Source: Actinokineospora pegani (GTDB lineage: Bacteria; Actinomycetota; Actinomycetes; Mycobacteriales; Pseudonocardiaceae). From it: DNA of 64,000 nt. Shown here one piece after another: positions 7,862 through 15,637 of the stretch; positions within the stretch are counted from its first letter, which is position 1, and each line of letters starts with the position of its first letter. The DNA is taken from the NCBI RefSeq assembly GCF_009745975.1, contig NZ_WHOL01000086.1, positions 1-64,000 on the forward strand. Reading direction: 5' to 3'. The notes beneath the pieces were generated by a model. The model was not told where the DNA came from. It searched no databases and saw nothing but the letters and a program-made list of their open reading frames with translations. The position numbers and the translations under genes are program-made.

Positions 7862-8101
7862 CTACCTGTTCGGCACAGGATACCACCGCTCTTTTATGCC
7901 GTCGAAAACGTAGATATTGACCAAGTCCGGGATTGCCAAGGTTGTTTCTGGATTACACTCCGGGCGAACGTAACAATAGAGGCGTTCACCAGCATCCAGA
8001 CGCCGGGCTACCATGTCTTCGATCTGCCTCATCGCCGCCCGATTTGCCCACGGGTACAACGCTACGAAATTTTCCGGCTTGAAATTGCTACCCCCAAACA
8101 T
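7862..8101 (-). pseudogene. C-terminal tip of a nuclease toxin (Endonuclease_NS_2-like), truncated
   Basis: The 79-residue frame reads GGSNFKPENFVALYPWAN, then RRLDAGERLYCYVRPEC and IPDLVNIYVFDG. This pattern matches the end of DNA/RNA non-specific endonuclease tips of RHS and related polymorphic toxins, in which the GGxN...NLVxxxxxxNRxxM segment carries active-site residues. The frame upstream closes at a stop at 8120-8122, close to the IS30 end, so the toxin body has been lost. The ATG at 8101 is probably not a real start. With the SUKH gene just downstream it forms an orphan toxin-immunity module. Confidence 0.6.
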
Positions 8102-8119
8102 TCGCGCTATGAGATGACC

Positions 8120-9140
8120 TCAGTCTATCCCGGCGAGTTCAGGCGGTGGAAGCATCTGCTTCGAGGAGTTCGGTGAATACCTCGTTGGGCTTCTTCCAGT
8201 CGTGGATCTTACGCGGTCGGTCGTTGATCTCCGCGGCGATCGCGGCCAGGTAGGTCGGGTCGCTGGTGATCTCGATGCCCTTGGGCAGGTACTCGCGGAC
8301 GATGCGGTTGAGGTTCTCGTTGCTGCCCCGCTCCCAGGGTGAGTGCGGGTGGGCGAAGTACACCGGCATCCCGGTGGCCGTGACATCCTTGTGCAGGGCC
8401 ATTTCCGATCCGCAGTCCCACGTCAACGACCGCTTCACCGTGGCCGAGAGGGCGCCGACGGCGGCGATGATCGCCTGGGTCACCGTCAACGAGTCCCGCC
8501 CGGTCAGCGGGACCAGGATCAGGAAGCGGCTCGTACGCTCGACCAGGGTAGCCACCGCCGACTTGCCGCCCTTCCCGATCACCAGATCCCCTCCCAATGA
8601 CCAGGCACAGCACGCCCCTCGACCTCCTCGGGACGCTCGTCGATGTACTGGGGGCTCCCGGATCCTCGGGGCCGGAGCAGGACGCGGCCCGGTCCGCCGG
8701 GTCCGGGCGGTGCGCAACGCGATCAACTCCCGGCGCAGAGTCGCGACCGGCTGCGCGTAGACCCACTGATAGATCGCCTCGTGACTCACCCGGCAAGGGT
8801 CCCCGGACGCGTGGTCGCGTGCCAACCGGCCCGCGATCGACCCCGGTGACCAGCCCCGACGCAACAACGACCACACCCGCGTCCTCAGCCGCACCGACCG
8901 GTCGACCGCCATCACTTTCGGCCGGGAACGCCCCGCCGCCGCGGCGGTGTCGGCCGCCACCGCCCGATAACCGTCCCGACCACCATGACGACCCACCTCA
9001 CGCGAGACCACCGACGGATCACGACCGATCCGCACCGCGATGTCCTTGAACCTCAACAACTCCACCAGGCCCCGGGAGATCTCCTCCCGATCAGCCAACG
9101 TCAACATCTCCCGCACGACAGGGATCCTTCCCCACCGAAC
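8120..9140 (-). mobile_element. IS30-family insertion sequence
   Basis: The element holds an IS30-type transposase on the minus strand. Its left side lies within a few bases of the truncated nuclease tip (8101). Its right side abuts the remaining 3' end of an IS5-type transposase gene (from about 9150). It therefore seems to have inserted into, or recombined with, an older IS5-type element next to a toxin gene. I could not identify matching terminal inverted repeats by eye, so the ends are approximate. Confidence 0.6.
8139..9107 (-). CDS. IS30-family transposase with two compensating frameshifts
   Basis: Starting at the ATG at 9107 (MLTLADREEISRGL) the protein has 322 residues. It shows the IS30 N-terminal helix-turn-helix (IAVRIGRDPSVVSREVGRHGG) and the DDE core: GDLVIGKGGKSAVATLVERTSR, LTWDCGSEM and HSPWERGSNENLNRIVREYLPKG. 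Between about 8590 and 8652 some 21 residues are read in the wrong frame. The adjacent frame there reads QYIDERPEEVEG...PGHWEG as expected for IS30. A one-base change near 8650-8654 and an opposite one near 8588-8593 cancel out. The segment just before the first catalytic Asp is scrambled, so the enzyme is probably inactive although the frame stays open. Confidence 0.75.
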   Translation of the reverse strand: MLTLADREEISRGLVELLRFKDIAVRIGRDPSVVSREVGRHGGRDGYRAVAADTAAAAGRSRPKVMAVDRSVRLRTRVWSLLRRGWSPGSIAGRLARDHASGDPCRVSHEAIYQWVYAQPVATLRRELIALRTARTRRTGPRPAPAPRIREPPVHRRASRGGRGACCAWSLGGDLVIGKGGKSAVATLVERTSRFLILVPLTGRDSLTVTQAIIAAVGALSATVKRSLTWDCGSEMALHKDVTATGMPVYFAHPHSPWERGSNENLNRIVREYLPKGIEITSDPTYLAAIAAEINDRPRKIHDWKKPNEVFTELLEADASTA

Positions 9141-9149
9141 ACCAAAATC

Positions 9150-9341
9150 ACATGCTACGACCGTCTGAAGCTGCCGGACGCCAACCGCGCCCACGCCCGT
9201 CTGCGCGGCCCCGGCGAACGCGCCAACGCCCAACTCACAACCTGGCGCATCCTGCGCAAAGTCCGCATCAGCCCACGCCGCGTCGGACGCCTCGCCAAAG
9301 CCATCCACGTACTCCAAAACTACGAAACCATAACAAGATGA
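9150..9341 (+). pseudogene. 3' end of an IS5-type (DDE_Tnp_4) transposase gene
   Basis: The frame reads ANRAHARLRGPGERANAQL, TTWRILRKVRISPRRVGRL, AKAIHVLQNYE and ends at the TGA at 9339. This is the conserved C-terminus of actinobacterial IS5-group transposases. The rest of the gene is missing and IS30 lies on the 5' side. A matching 5' remnant of the same transposase type lies at 13468-13975 in the same orientation. Confidence 0.75.
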
Positions 9342-9493
9342 AAAAGGCTCACTGGAGTCTTAGCCTGCACCCCAGGGTCGATCGCGGTTACCCTGCGCTG
9401 CGCCGAACCGGGGTCAACCACATCCAAACCGCAGCGTAAGCGGACGCTGCGCGGCAAGGCTTGGAAAACTCGATCTGGACTGAGTTCACCTAG

Positions 9494-9961
9494 TCAGGGC
9501 AAGCGTGCGCCCTGAACGTAGATCTCGTACGGTTCAAGATCGTTTTCGCCCACTACGAGCGGATATCCATTCGCCCGGAGGATCTCCGCCAAGGCCCCTG
9601 ACATAGCAGATCTGACGGTATCGCTGTGGACAATGACCCCCGGGTCCGCTGCGGTTCCGCAAACCGCATCCTTGAATCGGCTGCTGAGCTCCGCCGGCAA
9701 TCTCCACAGGACTGAGATGCCCATGCCAGGGTCGACCGCCAAGCAGACGCCCGACTGGGCATCACGACTCATGGGGTCGAAATGATCGACCGGGAAACCT
9801 GCCTCCAGCAACAAGGTCTTGATTTCCTCAGCAACTGGAAAAAGTACGGCTACCCTGGCTTTTGAATCCGCCACCGAGATTGGGTCGTAGTTGAGGAAAT
9901 CTTCTGAACCGCCTTGCAGTGGTGGATATTCGGGGTGGTCTCGAGGTTCTGGTGTGTTCAT
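9494..9961 (-). CDS. Putative immunity protein downstream of the RHS toxin
   Basis: The 155-residue acidic protein starts MNTPEPRDHPEYPPLQGGSE. It contains VAVLFPVAEEIKTLLLEAGF, GMGISVLWRLPAELSSRFKD and SGALAEILRANGYPLVVGEN, and has no signal peptide or membrane segment. The family is not recognised. It starts about 100 bp after the end of the RHS toxin gene on the same strand, the position of an immunity gene, and its size and acidity fit that role. A Shine-Dalgarno GGAAAGGAAG lies just upstream of the ATG. The immunity function is inference. Confidence 0.6.
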   Translation of the reverse strand: MNTPEPRDHPEYPPLQGGSEDFLNYDPISVADSKARVAVLFPVAEEIKTLLLEAGFPVDHFDPMSRDAQSGVCLAVDPGMGISVLWRLPAELSSRFKDAVCGTAADPGVIVHSDTVRSAMSGALAEILRANGYPLVVGENDLEPYEIYVQGARLP

Positions 9962-10061
9962 ATCACTCTTCCTTTCCCTAGCGAAGTCGCTCGACCGGCC
10001 ATCGGGCAGGCAACACCTCGCCCAGCTTTATACCAGAGGGTCACCATTTTGCGCACCTTGG

Positions 10062-11645
10062 TTAGTTGCCCGATCTCCAACGAGCTTTGATATACAGCTC
10101 ATGAAAATGATCGCTAGCCACCTTGCGCAAAATATGGATTTCAGAATGTCTCTTCTCGCCCCTGCCGACGCCGTAGAATATTTCCAATTTTCCGTCTACG
10201 AGAACTTTCGCCACAGCAACATTTCGACCTGTCGGAATATCCCTTTCCAGCCGATATTTGTAGGCGAACTCGGACAGCGTTCCCTTTTCCGCGTAGGGCA
10301 CACGCGTCCAGTCGCAGATCCAGATATTGGTAGATTGCTTACCGTTTTCTTGTTTCTTCCCACCCTGTGCGCACGTTTCGTTCTCGATGATGCGCACGGG
10401 ATCAAGTGGCTGCGGGACGCCTGGGGTGCCGTGTTTGTCGATGTCTTCGGGTACGTACTCGCCTGGTCCGTCGCCGCCGTCCTCCGTGGCGAGGTCGATG
10501 GCCCCCTGGGAGGCGATTTCCTCGATGAGGGCCTTGATCGCATTGGAGATGGTGCTGGTGAGCAGGGGCTTCACGGCCCCGATGAGGGCTCGGCCGAGGA
10601 CTTCCCGGGCCTTGGCCGCCGCAGCGGCGGCTGCGGCAGCGGCTGCGGCAGCGCCGGGCGCGATCGGCGCCGCCAGGCCACCCGTACCGGGTGCCATATA
10701 AACCCATTTGCCCTTGGACCCACGTGCTTTGCCGCCTGCGGAGGCGGGCACGTACACGGGGATGCTGCCGCCCGACGGCCCTCCCGGGGCGAAGGCGTTC
10801 CCGCCGCTGTTTGATCTCAGCGATGTCGACGTGCCGGTCCAGAAGTTGTGGACGTAGCGCGCGTGGTTGCCCGCTGCGCCCCACACCGTCGATGCGTGGT
10901 TGCCGATTCCGTTGAGGAGTGTCCGACCGGCGTTCCACGGGTTGTTGCCGATTGCCTTGGCAGTGTTTACCGCGTTGTTGGCGATGGAGGCGGCGGCCCG
11001 GGTCGCGTTGTTGACGGCGTTGCGTGCCTGGTTTGCGGCGTTATTGAAGAAGCGACCGATGTTGGGTAGGAAGTGGCCGCTGTGGTCGGTGAGGCCGAGG
11101 GGGTTGCCCGCGGCGTAGGTGTGGCGGTTGGCGTTGACCGGGTCCAGTGGGTCGAGGGCGATCGTGTCGCGGGATTGGAAGCCGCCGGTGGCCGGGTCGT
11201 ACCAGCGTGAGCCCATGTTCACTGTGCCCGTGGTGGGGTTGGTGTATTGGCCCTGGTACCCGAGGCCGGGTTGGGCGCCGGTGGAATTGGTTTCGGCGCC
11301 CCAGGGGTCGTAGGCGCGGGAGCCCGCGATGGCGCCGGTGGTCGGGTCGGTGATCGCGATCAGGTCGGTGTGGGTGTTGGTCCAGGCCAGCCCGGTGGCG
11401 TTGCCCTTGCGGATGCCGAGGGGCAGGCCGTTGGGGGTGCGGGTGTATTCGGTGGTGCCGTCGGTGACGATCGCCCGGGAGGCGCCTTGGTAGGTCAGGG
11501 CGAGGTTGCCCGCGTTGGTGAGTCTGCCGAGTGCGTCGTAGGTGTTGGGCGTGGTGCCGTCGTGGACTTGCTGGTCGAAGGCGTCGTAGGTGTAGTTGGT
11601 GGTGGTCGCCCCGGTGGTGGTGGAGGCCAGGGTGCCCCGGGGGGT
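10062..11645 (-). pseudogene. 3' part of an RHS-repeat polymorphic toxin gene
   Basis: The frame is open from the stop at 10062 up to about 11645, where an IS630 fragment replaces the 5' part. It begins in RHS/YD-repeat sequence (TYDALGRLTNAG, YDPWGAETN, GYQGQYTNP). It then passes the conserved RHS core end (GSRWYDPATGGFQSRDTI, HTYAAGNPLGLTDHSG) and about 150 residues of Ala/Asn-rich linker with a run of about 12 Ala. The last 110 residues are the toxic tip, with VVPYAE-like ICDWTRVPYAEKG, VAVAKVLVDGKLEIFYGVGRGEKRHSEIHIL. The HSE motif resembles the zinc-binding HxE of deaminase-fold toxins, but no PCxxC follows. Secretion and core repeats are mostly lost, so it is not a working toxin by itself. 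It could serve as a recombination donor of tips. Confidence 0.75.
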
Positions 11646-12093
11646 CCGCCGAGAGCTTCCAGGTCTGCATCGCGTGCGGCTTGAGCCCGAACGCCCGCCA
11701 GATCCGCGAGACCGCGGACTGCGACATGCCCGTCGCCGCGGCCATCGACCGGGTCGACCAATGCGTGTCCCGACCCGGCGTCGACTCCAACGTCCTGGTC
11801 ACGACCTCCTCCACCCGGTCGTCGGAGATGACGCGGGGCCGACCCGGACGCGGCTCGTCGGACAGCCCGTCGAGCCGGTCGGCCAGGAACCGCGAACGCC
11901 ACTTCGACACCGTCGCCCGCGACAAGCCCAACTCGACGGCGACCTCGCCGATCGTGCCACCCTCCGCGCACCGCAACACGATCCGCGCACGCGACGCCAA
12001 AGCCTGCGCCGTCTTCCGCCGCCACGACCACCCGGTCAACACCGAATGCTCCTCGTCGGACAACACCACTGGGACAAGCTTCGGACTCGGCAC
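11646..12093 (-). pseudogene. 5' fragment of an IS630-family transposase gene
   Basis: From the ATG at 12093 about 147 residues are IS630-like: RARIVLRCAEGGTIGEVAVELGLS, ATVSKWRSRFLADRLDGL, DEPRPGRPRVISDDRVEEVV, DTHWSTRSMAAATGMSQSAV, and HAMQTWKLS. They form the helix-turn-helix and linker domains. The DDE domain that should follow KLSxDP is absent. At about 11646 the sequence switches to RHS repeats. The element inserted into the RHS gene and then lost its 3' part, or the junction is a recombination scar. Confidence 0.75.
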
Positions 12094-12129
12094 AACACCC
12101 AGCCTACCGAGTAGCTGCGAACTAACGAC

Positions 12130-12591
12130 TCAGGACACTAGGCGCTGCAGCACGGGATTCTCCGCAAGGTCAGGCATATACTCGGTCACACGCCGGTAAG
12201 CCTCCCCGGCAAAGTCGCCAAGCGCGGCGACAAGCTCATTACGGTCCACCGAGACCCTCCAGTCGTGGTGCGACGAGGTGATTGCAACCTCCTCCCCCTC
12301 ACCACTCAAGCGGATGACCTCGGCCGACTCCGTGAAATCCAGGGACGCGTCCTGGCTTCGGATAAGAAGGTCTAAGGCATGGCGCGCGACGAGCGCCAAG
12401 TCGATCACCGGAACGTAGTCCCCAGCGGAGATGACTTGCACCCCGTTGGCGATGAACTCCGCCCTGACCAAGAAGAACTTGTACCGAAGACCGGTCTCGT
12501 CAAGAGCGTCGCCGGAAGCCTGGCGCGCCCTGTCCCAGGTGATGGCCGGTGGTTCGCCCGGGCCCGGCATCGGGAAAGTAAAATGGATCAC
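12130..12591 (-). CDS. Putative immunity protein of an orphan toxin module
   Basis: The protein has 153 residues, MIHFTFPMPGPGEPPAITWDRARQ at the start, then LRYKFFLVRAEFIANGVQVIS, VPVIDLALVARHALDLLIRSQD and EEVAITSSHHDWRVSVDRNELVAALGDF. It is acidic and soluble, with no signal peptide. It begins 18 bp after a toxin-tip fragment and ends exactly at the edge of the IS630 remnant. The gene order and size fit an immunity protein, but I recognise no family. Confidence 0.6.
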   Translation of the reverse strand: MIHFTFPMPGPGEPPAITWDRARQASGDALDETGLRYKFFLVRAEFIANGVQVISAGDYVPVIDLALVARHALDLLIRSQDASLDFTESAEVIRLSGEGEEVAITSSHHDWRVSVDRNELVAALGDFAGEAYRRVTEYMPDLAENPVLQRLVS

Positions 12592-12609
12592 AATGTTCCT
12601 CTGCTCTGA

Positions 12610-12945
12610 TCAGTACGGGAGTGCTGTCACAACTTTCCCGTCCTTTACAATGACGCGGATCTTATCGAGCGGAACACCCCCGTTGGCTGGCCTCGCAATT
12701 CCGACGGTGAACCCGAAACCCCACTCGTAGATTTCTCCGGGCCGAGGCTCACCGGTCTTGGGGTCGGGGGTGTTCGGCCTCGGCGTTCCACGATCGATCG
12801 TCTGCCCGATGCGCTCGCGAACCGCCTTCTCCTTGCCTGTGAAGAGCCCACTATCCCGTGTGACCAATGAGCCGCCGGGCCGGTGCCTATCCAGGATATG
12901 CTGCCAGTCACCTTCAGCCAGAGCCGTGGCTCCACAGATGCTGCG
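12610..12945 (-). pseudogene. Displaced toxin tip, possibly a BECR-fold RNase
   Basis: The protein-like part begins at about GATALAEGDWQHILDRHRPGG and continues SLVTRDSGLFTGKEKAVRERI, GQTIDRGTP, YEWGFGFTVGIARPANGGVP and ends IRVIVKDGKVVTALPY. An early His-containing helix, a basic helix, and a final pair of strands ending in a DGKVVTA-P strand are typical of the Barnase/EndoU/ColicinE5-D/RelE fold of polymorphic RNase toxins. This is a fold-level guess. Upstream of about 12945 the frame carries no toxin body, so the tip is an orphan. An immunity-like gene follows 18 bp later. Confidence 0.5.
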
Positions 12946-12991
12946 GCGGTCAACCCAAGGCCGCCGCAGCCAGCAACAAGGAGGAGCCGAA

Positions 12992-13414
12992 GTGGAAGCA
13001 CCGCAGGTGTACGAGGCCGACCTGCCGATCGAGTTCTCCCAGTTCTTCCTCTTCGACCACTTCAGCGACTTCAGCACCATGGACCTGCCGACCGGAGGCC
13101 CCGACCTGGCACGAACCGGCAATGGCGGCGTCGGTTTCAACGCCTACGCCCAGTCCGTCCGGGCAACGATTCGACTCGAGGTCTGGTCACACGAACCCCC
13201 CGAGCTAACCAGCCTCTACACCGGCGTCTTCACAACACCGACCGGCCGCGTGACGCTCTGCGCGACAACCGCGTCTCCGGACGACCTCACAGTCGATCTC
13301 GGTTCACCCGGCCGCTACACCATTAGGATCACCAAGGCCGCCGAACCAATCCCTGGTCGAGAACACCGCACTGAAGCATGGACGTTGGTCGTCCATCCCG
13401 TAGCTGCAGACTAA
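12992..13414 (+). CDS. Hypothetical protein, possible accessory or immunity factor
   Basis: A strong Shine-Dalgarno AAGGAGGAG at 12978-12986 sits five bases before the GTG at 12992, which fixes the start. The 140-residue product reads EAPQVYEADLPIEFSQFFLFD, NGGVGFNAYAQSVRATIRLEVW, TGVFTTPTGRVTLCATTAS, and ends RTEAWTLVVHPVAAD. It looks all-beta and acidic, with no signal peptide or membrane segment. The gene diverges from the toxin-tip fragment and ends where an IS5-type remnant begins. The family is unknown. Its place in a toxin-immunity locus suggests a role against toxins, but nothing in the sequence proves it. Confidence 0.6.
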   Translation: MEAPQVYEADLPIEFSQFFLFDHFSDFSTMDLPTGGPDLARTGNGGVGFNAYAQSVRATIRLEVWSHEPPELTSLYTGVFTTPTGRVTLCATTASPDDLTVDLGSPGRYTIRITKAAEPIPGREHRTEAWTLVVHPVAAD

Positions 13415-13467
13415 CGACCTCGTGCACGGTTGCGGCGGTCGGCTGAGATGATCTTGGTCTGAGTCGT

Positions 13468-13975
13468 ATGGCTGTGGTGCGTCGGGGGTCCAGGCTGTCG
13501 ACGGGGGTGATCGCAGATCTGGTGGCCAAGATCGGCCTGGTCTGAAAGGCGCGTCAGGACGCCCGCTTGGCCGACAGGCCGCGGCGTCGAGCGCCTGGTG
13601 CGAGTGCGAGGTACCGGTTGGTGTTCGTCAACCGGTTGTCGGCGACGCTGGTATGTCTGTCTCACAACGCCACCCGTGATGTGTTGGCAGCGTGGTTTCG
13701 GGTAGACCGCTCAACGGTCACCCGTGCGGTCAACGCAATTCGCCCTCTGCTGGCCGAGCGGGGTTGTCGTATCGAGGGCGGTGTCCGGTTGCGGACCTTG
13801 GCCGGTGTGATTGCCCATCTCGATCACACCGGGTTGACGGGGGTTGATGGACGCTACCGAGATCAGGGTTCGCCGTCCGAGCGCGAAGTGGGCCGGGCGG
13901 CATCGGTTCGTCTCCGGCAAGTCGCGTCAGAACGCCACGAAGGCGTCGTTCATCACCGACGCAGCATGAGCCCCC
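13468..13975 (+). pseudogene. 5' part of an IS5-type (DDE_Tnp_4) transposase gene
   Basis: The ATG at 13468 opens a frame with an in-frame TGA at 13543. After it follow KARQDARLADRPRRRAPGAS, YRLVFVNRLSATLVCLSHNA, TRDVLAAWFRVDRSTVTRAV and NAIRPLLAERGC, the helix-turn-helix region of IS5-group transposases. Near 13850 a frameshift moves the reading to DATEIRVRRPSAKWAGRHRF, SGKSRQNATKASFITDAA, which carries the first catalytic Asp. Homology stops at about 13975. The stop, the frameshift and the missing 3' half make it dead. The 3' half of the same transposase type lies at 9150-9341. Confidence 0.75.
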
Positions 13976-14360
13976 CCAGTACCAAATTGCCCGGCAGTCG
14001 GAGCGCGCGAGCGCCTCCGTCGCCGAGCAAGCCCGCGCCCGTGCCACCGAAGGCTCTACGGCCCGGCACGCCCGAGCGCCACCGCAGGAACCGAGCGTCG
14101 AGCACCGTCACACCCGGCCCGCCCCCGTCCGCGTTGAGCGTCCGACTGCCTGACCTGAGGCTTGATCGCGTCGTGTACAGCACCATGAGAGCGACCTGCC
14201 GCTGCCTGCCAGCCCGGCGCGGGCCAGCCGAAGCTGCCAAACCGCGAGCACTGCGCCTGCAGCAGACCACATCACTAAACCGTCACCCATAGTCACTCCA
14301 AACCAGTCGTTGAAGCCTTCGACGTGGCCTGATACAGTTCGAAACATGATCATCCCAACA
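13976..14360. other. 385 bases, at most one small membrane-peptide gene
   Basis: No homologous gene is visible. On the minus strand a GTG near 14296 opens a frame to 14108 whose start is hydrophobic (VTMGDGLVMWSAAGAVLAVW) and whose remainder is basic. It could encode a single-pass peptide of about 62 residues or be chance. The promoter of the LexA-like gene at 14402 must lie at the right edge. Confidence 0.3.
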
Positions 14361-14377
14361 CGGAGTGTCACACTCCG
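14361..14377. promoter_or_regulatory. Palindrome upstream of the LexA-like gene, possible operator
   Basis: CGGAGTGTCACACTCCG is a perfect 8-1-8 palindrome located 25 bp before the GTG at 14402. It does not match the actinobacterial LexA box (GAAC-N4-GTTC type). It is probably the site of another regulator acting on this gene. Confidence 0.45.
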
Positions 14378-14401
14378 GATGGGGATAGATCCCGTGTTTG
14401 C

Positions 14402-14875
14402 GTGTTGGAGAAGGGTTTCCTGCGCCGCGGCGAGTCGGTGTCGCGGCCGATGGACGTGCGCCTGTTCCTCGACGGCGCCCGCTCACCCGAGCGGGACGAC
14501 GACTCCGTGGCCGTCCCGGTCGTCGGCGACATCGCCGCGGGCGCGCCGATCTCCGCCGAGCAGCACCTCGACGACACGCTCACGCTGCCCCGCGAGCTGA
14601 CCGGGCGCGGCACGGTGTTCGCCCTGCGCGTGCGCGGCGACTCCATGGTCGACGCCGCCATCTGCGACGGCGACACGGTGGTCGTGCGCCAGCAGCCCGA
14701 CGCCCACAGCGGTCAGATCGTGGCCGCCATGATCGACGACGAGGCCACCGTCAAGGTCTTCCAGCGCCGCGGCGGCCACATCCACCTGGAACCGCGCAAC
14801 CCCGCCTACGCCACCATCGACGGCGACAACGCCACCATCCTCGGCGTCGTCGTCTCCGTCCTGCGCAGCGTCTAG
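14402..14875 (+). CDS. LexA/S24-type self-cleaving domain protein without a DNA-binding domain
   Basis: From the GTG at 14402 the protein has 157 residues. It begins in the middle of what is normally the LexA linker (VLEKGFLRRGESVSRPMDVR) and then has a complete S24 peptidase domain. The Ala-Gly cleavage site is in VVGDIAAGAPI, the catalytic Ser in VRGDSMVDAAICDGD and the catalytic Lys in ATVKVFQRRGG. LexA normally has about 220-260 residues, with a winged helix in the first 70. That part is missing and the upstream sequence does not encode it in any frame I can see. The protein could be cleaved or dimerise with true LexA but cannot bind DNA alone. It may be a truncated duplicate, and the window shows no full lexA. 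It converges with the RsbW-like gene at 14893. Confidence 0.75.
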   Translation: MLEKGFLRRGESVSRPMDVRLFLDGARSPERDDDSVAVPVVGDIAAGAPISAEQHLDDTLTLPRELTGRGTVFALRVRGDSMVDAAICDGDTVVVRQQPDAHSGQIVAAMIDDEATVKVFQRRGGHIHLEPRNPAYATIDGDNATILGVVVSVLRSV

Positions 14876-14892
14876 ACCACCACTGTGGACGG

Positions 14893-15366
14893 TCACCCGC
14901 GAGTGGCGCCGGGGGCCTCCGCGAGGGGCAGGACCAAGGTCACCGTGGTGCCGTCGCCGGTGTCGACGGTGACGGTGTCGGCCAGGGCGCGCATGATGTC
15001 GAGGCCCCGGCCCCGGTGCGCGGCGGGGTCGAACCGCGGTGGGCGCCAGCTCCCGTTGTCGCTGATGGTGACGGTCAGATGGGGTCCCCCGACCGTGGCC
15101 GCGACCCGGACGTGCCCCCCGTCGGTGTCGCGGTAGCCGTGTTCGACGCTGTTGGCCATGGCCTCGTCGACGGCGAGCAGGATATCGGTGGCCAGCCCGC
15201 GGGCGATGCCCCGCGCGCTGAGCCAGCCGCCCAGGCAGCGGCGGACCCGGCCCAGCTCGCTGCCGCGGCCGGGCACCTCGACCGAGAACCCGTCCACGCG
15301 GGCGTTGACGAGGTCGTTCACCGGCGGCCGGACCCGGCTGTCCGCGGGTGAGCCACATCTGGGCAT
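14893..15366 (-). CDS. RsbW-like ATP-binding anti-sigma/serine kinase
   Basis: The HATPase_c_2 domain covers most of the 157 residues. The N-box is LLAVDEAMANSVEHGYRD, the G1 box ISDNGSWRPP, and the G2 region HRGRGLDIMRALADTVTV. Such proteins bind a sigma factor or phosphorylate an anti-sigma antagonist in partner switching. The frame is open to 15582 but the first 70 residues there look non-coding. The ATG at 15366 is chosen without a clear Shine-Dalgarno, and a GTG about 13 codons later is possible. The gene diverges from the rsbR operon, with 270 bp between them, and probably belongs to the same stress-signalling network. Confidence 0.75.
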   Translation of the reverse strand: MPRCGSPADSRVRPPVNDLVNARVDGFSVEVPGRGSELGRVRRCLGGWLSARGIARGLATDILLAVDEAMANSVEHGYRDTDGGHVRVAATVGGPHLTVTISDNGSWRPPRFDPAAHRGRGLDIMRALADTVTVDTGDGTTVTLVLPLAEAPGATRG

Positions 15367-15637
15367 AGGGGCACGGAGCAGCGCATACCCAGATTCACCA
15401 CGCCTAATCCCGTTGGTGTGCGGAAACACGGAAGCGTCCGCAAACGGCCACGATGTGTGTCCGGGGGACCGCGCTGTGGCGGACCGGTGGCGACGGCCCG
15501 GACCCGAAGCCGGGTCACCTTGCTGGCGCGCGACCGGGCCAACTAGGTTGACGCGATAACCCAGCTTCGCCCGCCTGGACACAACAAGGGTTCCGCGTGG
15601 ACGAGGCCCGTGTTCTTACCTATTCGAGGAGGCCTGG
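15367..15637. promoter_or_regulatory. Divergent promoter region between the RsbW-like gene and the rsbR operon
   Basis: The 271 bases contain no gene. The rsbR Shine-Dalgarno GAGGAGG lies at 15625-15631, six bases before the GTG at 15638. No consensus promoter can be called with confidence. Confidence 0.4.
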
